DNA of 6,522 nucleotides from Candidatus Methanophagales archaeon. Lineage in GTDB: Archaea; Halobacteriota; Syntropharchaeia; Alkanophagales; Methanospirareceae. This document shows, one piece after another, positions 1-5,018 of this stretch. Both the position numbers and the translations under genes were made by a program. The notes below the pieces were generated by a model. It saw only the letters and a list, made by a program, of their open reading frames with translations. It did not search any database and had not been told where the DNA came from. Where the stretch lies: NCBI GenBank assembly GCA_021159475.1, contig JAGGRS010000157.1:1-6522 (forward strand), written 5' to 3'. Each line of letters starts with the position of its first letter. Position 1 is the stretch's first letter.

Positions 1-472
1 CCGGTAACGTATTGGGGTCTATTCTGCGCCATGAAGAGAAAGTGCATCTTATACCATTCGCCAGCGCCTCCTCGCCAAGATAAGTGCCCCAGCGCCATAC
101 CGCGATTGCACACTCAACAGGGCAGCCCTCCGGATTCACACCCAGGTGGTGGAAGCCATAGAATGCGATAGGTCTTATATAGCACGCATCCAGTTCGTTT
201 ATTCTAATCGTATCCTTTATCGCATTCTTCAGTTCTTCCTTCGTGTAGGGGATTGTCATCTTATACAGTTCCGCAGACCGATACAGCCGTGCAATATGGT
301 CATCCAACCTGAAGATGAACGAGCCTTTATCCGTTGCGTAACATCTTATACCCTCGAAGACTCCTGTCCCGTAATGGAGACCGTGTGCGAGCACATGCAC
401 CTTCGCATCTTTCCAGTCCAGAAACCTGCCATTATACCATATCTTACCACGCTCTGGTAGCCCCTCAACCAT
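1..472 (-). CDS. ilvE: Branched-chain amino acid aminotransferase, N-terminal part (cut by window edge)
   Basis: This is a fold-type IV, PLP-dependent aminotransferase. The family interconverts valine, leucine and isoleucine with their 2-oxo acids, using glutamate/2-oxoglutarate, as the last biosynthetic step in the cytosol. I translated the reverse strand by hand: 157 codons are visible out of about 290-310 expected. Recognisable blocks are the IWYNGRFLDWKDAKVHV start (residues 11-27), HGLHYGTGVFEGIRCY (30-45), FRLDDHIARL (54-63, with the Arg that usually contacts PLP phosphate), YIRP (98-101), GVNP (111-114) and SSWRRIDPNTLP (146-157). The PLP-binding lysine, normally a few residues after the PNTxP motif, falls just outside the window. 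The ATG at 472 is preferred because GTGAT, matching the archaeal anti-Shine-Dalgarno, ends four bases before it; an in-frame GTG at 481 is an alternative, possibly leaderless. The gene lies 80 bases downstream of the atpK unit on the same strand but has its own TATA-like box. D-amino acid transaminase or aminodeoxychorismate lyase are less likely, because the match to IlvE blocks is close. Confidence 0.93.
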   Translation of the reverse strand, partial: MVEGLPERGKIWYNGRFLDWKDAKVHVLAHGLHYGTGVFEGIRCYATDKGSFIFRLDDHIARLYRSAELYKMTIPYTKEELKNAIKDTIRINELDACYIRPIAFYGFHHLGVNPEGCPVECAIAVWRWGTYLGEEALANGIRCTFSSWRRIDPNTLP

Positions 473-505
473 TTCTATCACTATACATGAAAGATATGAT
501 AACCC

Positions 506-513
506 AAATAAAG
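506..513 (-). promoter_or_regulatory. Putative TATA box for ilvE
   Basis: Read on the minus strand this is CTTTATTT. Its centre is about 28 bases before the alternative GTG start (481) and about 37 before the preferred ATG (472). That predicts a transcription start near 483 and a leader of about ten bases or less. The match to the archaeal consensus TTTATATA is partial, so this is an inference from position and AT-richness. Read-through from the atpK unit is also possible. Confidence 0.35.
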
Positions 514-543
514 CTTAAAGCCTTAAATCTTAACCCTTAACTT
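514..543. repeat. Degenerate heptad repeat, four TTAA-containing units
   Basis: Four near-tandem units are seen on the plus strand: TTAAAGC, then one extra C, then TTAAATC, TTAACCC and TTAACTT. They lie between the end of the two-helix membrane gene and the ilvE TATA-like box. A related perfect pair (TTAACCT twice) lies upstream of larC at 6234-6247. Function is unknown: it could be an upstream promoter element, a protein binding site, or part of the atpK-unit 3' end. Confidence 0.4.
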
Positions 544-552
544 TTGTTCACA

Positions 553-825
553 CTAAGGGAGGGGATTTACACGTATAGCGGCGAGGTAAGAGATGAGCAA
601 AGCGAAGAAGAAACCGAGAAATGAAAGAGAGAGTGAGAGTAGAAAGCATAACAGCTCTCCATAGCCCCGTGACATGGCGAGTATGAAACCGAGGAATAAG
701 CCCGTAATAGTGAGTCCGGAAATAAGTAAAGCGTAAGGGAGCGCTCGTAAAAGCATATTCTCCCTTAACCTCTTACGCAGTTCCCCTATATCTCTATTTA
801 TATTTGTGCTCTGCCTCACTTTCAT
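553..825 (-). CDS. Small two-helix membrane protein coupled to atpK, unknown function
   Basis: The product is 90 residues and I do not recognise its family. The N-terminus is hydrophilic and charged (residues 1-28, with the Arg/Lys-rich stretch [11 protein letters not shown]). Two predicted transmembrane helices follow, at about 29-50 and 57-84, joined by a short loop (SRGYGE), and the tail is RVNPLP. By the positive-inside rule the basic N-terminus is probably cytoplasmic, making a hairpin with both ends inside. The start ATG at 825 overlaps the atpK stop as ATGA, a classic arrangement for translational coupling, and supports this being a real gene. The layout (small hairpin protein with basic N-terminus beside a c-type subunit) recalls AtpI/AtpQ-type accessory proteins of F-type ATPases, but I see no sequence motif proving kinship. 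A role in rotor-ring assembly is inference only. Confidence 0.75.
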   Translation of the reverse strand: MKVRQSTNINRDIGELRKRLRENMLLRALPYALLISGLTITGLFLGFILAMSRGYGELLCFLLSLSLSFLGFFFALLISYLAAIRVNPLP

Positions 826-1145
826 ACTCGTATCTTCGTCCAGAGCATGAAAGCAATCAGGAGCCCGTATATAGCTATTGCTTCCGCAAGTGCGACAAAT
901 ATCAGCACTCGACCAAATACTTCGGGCTTCTCCGCCGTTGCTCCGGTCGCCGCAGTTCCCGTAGCAGATATTCCAATACCTGCAGCAATAGCTGAACCAA
1001 CCATTGTTATACCCGCCGCTATCGCTATCCAGCTGGCATCGGTGACAGCACCGGCACCTTCCGCTCCCGCATTCTGCGCTGATGCAATTCCCGCTACTGC
1101 AGCGAGAATGAGCAATGTAAATGCAAACGTATATTTCATCCTCAT
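822..1145 (-). CDS. atpK: A-type (A/V) ATP synthase proteolipid subunit K (rotor-ring c subunit)
   Basis: This subunit forms the membrane rotor ring of the archaeal A1A0 ATP synthase and carries the H+ or Na+ that drives rotation. The 107-residue product has three hydrophobic stretches. Residues 5-23 end in ASAQ and resemble a cleavable signal peptide. Residues 39-62 are a Gly/Ala-rich helix. Residues 78-102 are the ion-carrying helix with Glu88 in the motif [13 protein letters not shown]. The loop [10 protein letters not shown] (67-75 region) is typical of the family. After cleavage the mature chain would be a standard single hairpin of about 84 residues. The residue after Glu88 is Ala rather than Ser/Thr and no obvious polar partner is seen in the first helix, which weakly favours H+ over Na+. 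ATG at 1145 is chosen because AGGAGGT (1157-1163) lies 11 bases before it; a second ATG at 1139 is possible. No other ATP synthase gene is adjacent, which is unusual. The downstream gene overlaps by ATGA. Confidence 0.93.
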   Translation of the reverse strand: MRMKYTFAFTLLILAAVAGIASAQNAGAEGAGAVTDASWIAIAAGITMVGSAIAAGIGISATGTAATGATAEKPEVFGRVLIFVALAEAIAIYGLLIAFMLWTKIRV

Positions 1146-1156
1146 CTCTTCTCTTT

Positions 1157-1163
1157 ACCTCCT
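1157..1163 (-). promoter_or_regulatory. Strong Shine-Dalgarno site of atpK
   Basis: On the minus strand this reads AGGAGGT, fully complementary to the core of the archaeal 16S 3' end. It is 11 bases from the ATG at 1145 and 17 from the ATG at 1139, so it favours the longer form. It is the strongest ribosome site in the window, fitting the high copy number needed for a rotor-ring subunit. Confidence 0.75.
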
Positions 1164-1191
1164 ATTCCTACTTCACTACAAAAAGAGTAGG

Positions 1192-1202
1192 TATATATAA
1201 AA
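1192..1202. promoter_or_regulatory. TATA box in divergent spacer, possibly shared by atpK and the membrane protein-carB unit
   Basis: The plus strand reads TATATATAAAA. In the plus direction the centre lies about 53 bases before the ATG at 1249, placing transcription start near 1222 and leaving a leader of about 27 bases; the purine-rich AAAAAGAGTAGG just upstream suits a TFB recognition element. In the minus direction it reads TTTTATATATA, placing transcription start near 1170 and a leader of about 25 bases carrying the AGGAGGT site. No second comparable box is seen in the 103-base spacer. Spacing in both directions fits archaeal promoters. Shared use is inference. Confidence 0.6.
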
Positions 1203-1227
1203 GTAGCGGTTTTTGTTTTCATAGACT

Positions 1228-1240
1228 CACAACACTTGTG
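1228..1240. repeat. Short perfect inverted repeat near the plus-strand start site
   Basis: CACAA and TTGTG flank a three-base spacer (CAC). The repeat lies just downstream of the predicted plus-strand transcription start near 1222, and its right arm overlaps the weak GTGA ribosome site (1238-1241) of the gene at 1249. It could be an operator or a small leader hairpin; with 5-base arms chance occurrence is also plausible. Confidence 0.3.
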
Positions 1241-1248
1241 AAATAATA

Positions 1249-1644
1249 ATGAAGTGGGAGTATAGGAGATACCTGAATGGAGTGGCTTTATCTGTGGCAC
1301 TCGCATTTCTGATGCTTTATATAGCTCTTGGCTTGGTCTTCCTCGTGCAACGAGGGAATCCCGTTCCAATGCCATTTACATTGTTGATATTCGCCATTTC
1401 TTTTGTCATCTGCACTGTGTATTACAAATCGAGAGGCGGAGGAGCAATCATGGAATCGCTCTTCAGAGGCTGTTTCCTCGCTATTTGCACTACTTTTGCC
1501 CTGATCGCGGTCATCGGGGGGTTGATACTGACAATGGAAGGCAAAATCCCCGAACTCAACATGATGATATCCATACTTGCTCTTTGCATAGTTATCAGTA
1601 TGGTACTTCTCAGTCTGAGGGAATATATGCTTAAATCCACGTAA
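1249..1644 (+). CDS. Four-helix integral membrane protein of unknown function, upstream of carB
   Basis: The product is 131 residues and I do not recognise its family. It has a short basic N-terminus (MKWEYRRYLNG) and four predicted transmembrane helices at about 12-33, 43-59, 71-96 and 104-122, ending in LREYMLKST. Between helices 2 and 3 lies a basic, glycine-rich loop (YYKSRGGG, 58-65), and between helices 3 and 4 a short loop (MEGKIPEL, 96-103). Four helices with both ends basic suggest both termini in the cytoplasm. There are no obvious catalytic or metal-binding motifs. The start ATG has a weak GTGA site seven bases upstream, and in-frame codons farther upstream offer no better start. 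It begins the plus-strand transcription unit and is followed by carB after 23 bases, so the two are probably co-transcribed; nothing in the sequence links it to carbamoyl phosphate. Confidence 0.8.
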   Translation: MKWEYRRYLNGVALSVALAFLMLYIALGLVFLVQRGNPVPMPFTLLIFAISFVICTVYYKSRGGGAIMESLFRGCFLAICTTFALIAVIGGLILTMEGKIPELNMMISILALCIVISMVLLSLREYMLKST

Positions 1645-1667
1645 CGTCATAGAGTGAGCGAAGGGAA

Positions 1668-4600
1668 GTGCCAAAAGCGGGAGACATCAGGAAGGTGCTG
1701 GTAATAGGTTCGGGTCCCATACAGATAGGGCAGGCAGCCGAGTTCGATTTCTCGGGGTCGCAGGCGTGTCGGGCGTTAAGGGAGGAGGGTGTGCATGTAG
1801 TGCTTGTGAATTCCAATCCAGCAACGATAATGACCGATTTCGAGATGGCAGATGTCATATACATCGAGCCGCTGGTGGCTGATATAGTAGCGAAGATAGT
1901 GGAGAAGGAGCGCCCGGATGGTATATTAGCCGGTTTGGGTGGGCAGACCGCACTGAACCTGACGGCGGAACTGGCAGAGCGTGGTGTCCTCTCCGATTAT
2001 GGTGTGAAAGTGCTTGGCACGCCCTTAGAAGCCATATATAACGCAGAAGAGCGTGAAAGGTTCAAACAGACGATGGAGCGCATAAATGAGCCGATACCGA
2101 GGGGTGTAACGGTAACATCGGTAGAAGAGGCGGAGGAAGCCGCTTCAAGATTGGGTTTACCGCTCATCATCCGTCCTTCCTACACACTCGGTGGCACGGG
2201 AGGGGGGATAGCCCGAACTATGGAGGAGTTGAGGGCGCAGGTCGCTTATGGGTTGCAGATGTCGCGGATACATCAGGTTCTGGTAGAGGAGAGCGTGCTT
2301 GGGTGGAAAGAGATAGAGTATGAGGTGATTCGTGACGCAAAGGATACCTGTATCACGGTATGCAACATGGAGAACATAGACCCGATGGGGATTCATACCG
2401 GCGAATCAATCGTGGTAACGCCCTCACAGACGTTGAGCGATGAGGAGCACCAGATGTTGCGTGCCGCGGCGATAAAGATAATAAGAGCATTGAGAGTGGA
2501 AGGCGGGTGTAATATCCAGTTTGCATTGAAGGATGGTGAATACAGGGTGATAGAGGTGAATCCCCGTGTATCGCGGAGTTCAGCACTGGCGTCAAAGGCA
2601 ACGGGGTATCCAATAGCGCGCGTAGCGGCGAAGATAGCTATCGGGCTACATCTGGATGAGATAAGGAACGATGTGACGAAGGAGACACCGGCGAGTTTCG
2701 AGCCCGCAATAGATTATGTGGTGGTGAAGATACCGAGATGGCCATTTGACAAATTCCCGGATGCCGACAGGAGCTTGACGACCTCGATGAAGAGCACAGG
2801 CGAGGTGATGGCGATAGGGCGCACATTTGAGGAGGCGTTACAGAAGGCTATTCGTTCCTTAGATATAGATAAGGACTTAGGTGCGGGTTATGAAAGCTGG
2901 AGCGAGGCTGAGCTGAAGCGGGAATTGGAAACAGCAACAGATGAGCGGATATTTGTTATATATGAAGCATTGAGGAGGGGCATCAGTATAGAGGAGATAG
3001 CGAGACTGAGCGGTATAGACCCGTTCTTCATACATAAGATAGCGAAGATAGTGCAGATGGAATTGAAGTTACGGAACAGTGAAGGGGAACTCACCGCGGA
3101 GCTATTGCGAGAAGCGAAGAGGATGGGGTTCACCGATGCGCGAATAGGGGAGTTAACAGGGCGAACGCGTGAAGCGATACACGACCTGAGAGTATCAAAA
3201 GGAATCATCCCGACGTATAAGATGGTGGACACATGTGCGGCTGAGTTTGAAGCAAAGACGCCGTATTTCTACTCCACTTATGAGACCGAGTGTGAATTGA
3301 AACCCTTAACCACGAGGAAGGTATTGATTATCGGTGCCGGTCCTATCAGGATAGGGCAGGGTATCGAGTTTGATTATTGCACTGTGCATGCGGTAAAGGC
3401 GTTGAAGGAAGAGGGGATAGAAGCGCACATAATAAATAACAACCCTGAGACCGTGTCCACGGACTATGACACCTCAGACAGGCTCTTTTTTGAGCCCCTC
3501 ACGCTTGAAGACGTGATGAATGTTATAGAGAAGGAGAAGTATGACGGTGTGATGGTGCAGTTTGGGGGTCAGACATCGGTCAATCTTGCAGTTCCTTTGA
3601 AAGCGGAACTTGAGCGGCTGAAGATGGATACGCGAATTCTCGGCACCGAGACCGAGAATATAGATATGGCGGAGGACAGAGAGCGGTTCAGCAAGTTCCT
3701 GCTTCGGCTCGGTATTCCACAGCCTGATAGTGGCTATGCGAGTTCGGTGGAGGAAGCGAAGAGTGTGGCATCGCGAATTGGTTTCCCGGTGCTTGTTCGT
3801 CCCTCTTATGTGCTCGGCGGCAGAGCAATGGAGATAGTGCATGACGATGAGGAGCTGGAGCGCTACATGAGGGAGGCGGTTCGTGTATCAAGGGATAAGC
3901 CAGTGCTGATAGACAAATTCCTGGAGAAAGCCACAGAGATAGATGTGGATGCGGTATGCGATGGCGAGGAGGTACTGATAGGAGCGATAATGGAGCACAT
4001 AGAGGAAGCGGGCATCCATTCCGGCGATTCTGCATGTGTTATACCGCCACAGTCGTTATCAGAGGAGGTCATAGAGCAAGTTCGGGATTACATGCAACGG
4101 ATAGCGCTCAATTTACGAATTAAAGGGCTGATTAATATCCAGATGGCAGCTAAGGACGGCACAGTTTATGTGCTGGAGGTGAATCCACGAGCGAGCCGTA
4201 CGATTCCGTATGTGGCGAAGGCGACGGGGATACCACTTGCGAAACTCGCCGCTAAGGTGATGCTGGGCTATAAACTGCGTGATATAGGCGTCAAGGAGCA
4301 AGAGCCGGCGCAGAGGCATGTAGCAGTGAAGGAGGTGGTATTGCCGTTCATGAAACTGAGGGGTGTTGATACCGTTTTACGACCGGAGATGAAGAGCACA
4401 GGTGAAGTGATGGGTATAGATAATGGGTTTGATAGAGCGTTCTTCAAGGCGGAACTTGCGGCAGGGAACCCATTGCCGCTGGATTCCAACGCTATGGTAT
4501 TCATCTCCGTCCGTGATGAGGACAAGGAAGAGATGGTGGAAGTGGTGCGGAAATTGAGGGAGGCGGGACTGGCGATTGTTGCTACTGAAGGCACCGCTAC

Positions 4601-4898
4601 CTATCTCAGGCGGCGGGGGCTCGCCGTAAATGCGTTGAAGAAGTTGCATGATGGCTCGCCAAATGTGATAGAGCTGATGCGCACAGGCAAGATAAAGCTG
4701 GTGATAAACACAATCACAGACAGGCAGTCTTACAGGGACGGATATCTTATAAGGAGGGCTTGCATTGACCTCAATGTGCCATACATAACAACGAAGGAGG
4801 CGGCAAAGGCGGCTGCATCCGCTATACTGGGTATGAAGAGGAGTGGATGCGGACTTGAAGCGAAGTCAATAAATGAGTATTTCGGGGTGAATGTATAA
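1668..4898 (+). CDS. carB: Carbamoyl-phosphate synthase large subunit
   Basis: CarB makes carbamoyl phosphate from bicarbonate, two ATP and ammonia delivered by the glutaminase subunit CarA, feeding pyrimidine and arginine synthesis in the cytosol. The 1076 residues match the family's usual length (E. coli about 1073). Order of parts: first pre-ATP-grasp with VLVIGSGPIQIGQAAEFD (about 10-27); first ATP-grasp, with RPSYTLGGTGGGIA near 168 and EVNPRVSRSSA near 294; oligomerisation domain about 400-545; second pre-ATP-grasp with VLIIGAGPIRIGQGIEFDY near 551; second ATP-grasp, with RPSYVLGGRAMEIV near 710 and EVNPRASRT near 836; and a C-terminal MGS-like regulatory domain from about 940, with ATEGTATYL and KLVINT motifs typical of the effector site. 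The two halves are clearly homologous to each other. Start is GTG at 1668: the nearest upstream in-frame stop is at 1650-1652, and MPKAGDIRKVLVIGSGP matches CarB N-termini. No carA is present on either side in this window. No frameshift or missing motif was seen. Confidence 0.98.
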   Translation: MPKAGDIRKVLVIGSGPIQIGQAAEFDFSGSQACRALREEGVHVVLVNSNPATIMTDFEMADVIYIEPLVADIVAKIVEKERPDGILAGLGGQTALNLTAELAERGVLSDYGVKVLGTPLEAIYNAEERERFKQTMERINEPIPRGVTVTSVEEAEEAASRLGLPLIIRPSYTLGGTGGGIARTMEELRAQVAYGLQMSRIHQVLVEESVLGWKEIEYEVIRDAKDTCITVCNMENIDPMGIHTGESIVVTPSQTLSDEEHQMLRAAAIKIIRALRVEGGCNIQFALKDGEYRVIEVNPRVSRSSALASKATGYPIARVAAKIAIGLHLDEIRNDVTKETPASFEPAIDYVVVKIPRWPFDKFPDADRSLTTSMKSTGEVMAIGRTFEEALQKAIRSLDIDKDLGAGYESWSEAELKRELETATDERIFVIYEALRRGISIEEIARLSGIDPFFIHKIAKIVQMELKLRNSEGELTAELLREAKRMGFTDARIGELTGRTREAIHDLRVSKGIIPTYKMVDTCAAEFEAKTPYFYSTYETECELKPLTTRKVLIIGAGPIRIGQGIEFDYCTVHAVKALKEEGIEAHIINNNPETVSTDYDTSDRLFFEPLTLEDVMNVIEKEKYDGVMVQFGGQTSVNLAVPLKAELERLKMDTRILGTETENIDMAEDRERFSKFLLRLGIPQPDSGYASSVEEAKSVASRIGFPVLVRPSYVLGGRAMEIVHDDEELERYMREAVRVSRDKPVLIDKFLEKATEIDVDAVCDGEEVLIGAIMEHIEEAGIHSGDSACVIPPQSLSEEVIEQVRDYMQRIALNLRIKGLINIQMAAKDGTVYVLEVNPRASRTIPYVAKATGIPLAKLAAKVMLGYKLRDIGVKEQEPAQRHVAVKEVVLPFMKLRGVDTVLRPEMKSTGEVMGIDNGFDRAFFKAELAAGNPLPLDSNAMVFISVRDEDKEEMVEVVRKLREAGLAIVATEGTATYLRRRGLAVNALKKLHDGSPNVIELMRTGKIKLVINTITDRQSYRDGYLIRRACIDLNVPYITTKEAAKAAASAILGMKRSGCGLEAKSINEYFGVNV

Positions 4899-4899
4899 A

Positions 4900-4982
4900 T
4901 GCGGAGGAGGGGATTTGAACCCCCGAACCCCTTCGGGACAGCGACCTCAACGCTGCGCCTTTGTCCTCTTGGCGACCTCCGC
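4900..4982 (-). tRNA. tRNA-Leu (anticodon GAG)
   Basis: Read on the minus strand, an 83-base class II tRNA folds cleanly. The acceptor stem is GCGGAGG with CCTCCGC plus discriminator A; the D arm has GCC/GGC with a GG in the loop; the anticodon stem is CAGCG/CGCTG with loop TTGAGGT, giving anticodon GAG (plus-strand 4946-4948, CTC) for Leu CUC/CUU codons. A long variable arm has a CCC/GGG stem, and the T arm is GGGGG-TTCAAAT-CCCCT with one G-T pair. The long variable arm, discriminator A and GAG anticodon all fit leucine. No CCA is encoded (the trailer is TTT) and no intron is present. It begins 22 bases after the larC stop on the same strand and ends one base from the carB stop on the opposite strand. 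Confidence 0.97.
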
Positions 4983-5002
4983 ATTATTATTTAAAGAGAG
5001 AA

Positions 5003-5018
5003 TCTTAAAGAAAAAAAT
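5003..5018 (-). promoter_or_regulatory. T-rich tract and TATA-like box ahead of tRNA-Leu, overlapping the larC stop
   Basis: The minus strand holds a T7 run (5011-5017) then CTTTAAGA (5003-5010), spanning the last codons and stop of larC. The centre of CTTTAAGA is about 24-25 bases before the tRNA 5' end, suitable for a TATA box giving a nearly leaderless tRNA transcript. The T7 run could also act as a U-rich archaeal terminator signal. Another AT box (TTTAAATA, 4988-4995) is too close to the tRNA to be its TATA element. Role inferred from position only. Confidence 0.4.

Noticed and set aside
146..460. Plus-strand open frame of 104 codons at the left edge
   Set aside because: The minus strand here encodes clear IlvE motifs; the plus frame has no recognisable domain.
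1167..1191. CCTAC...GTAGG inverted repeat in the divergent spacer
   Set aside because: Arms of only five bases separated by 15 bases, overlapping the atpK ribosome site region; too weak to call an operator or terminator.
847..1200. Plus-strand open frame of 117 codons opposite atpK
   Set aside because: It is an antisense shadow of the Gly/Ala-rich atpK; composition is biased Ala/Pro/Ile with no domain and no ribosome site, and it runs through the atpK promoter region.
1142..1375. Minus-strand open frame of 77 codons across the divergent spacer
   Set aside because: It crosses the TATA box and the atpK ribosome site and is antisense to the four-helix protein; no family features.
3474..4072. 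Several minus-strand open frames inside carB
   Set aside because: Antisense shadows of a full-length, motif-complete carB.
1668..4898. The internal duplication of carB as an unusual repeat
   Set aside because: The two homologous ATP-grasp halves are the normal architecture of CarB.
4900..4982. tRNA-Leu as a possible integration (att) site
   Set aside because: No integrase, no duplicated tRNA 3' fragment and no change in composition is visible on either side.
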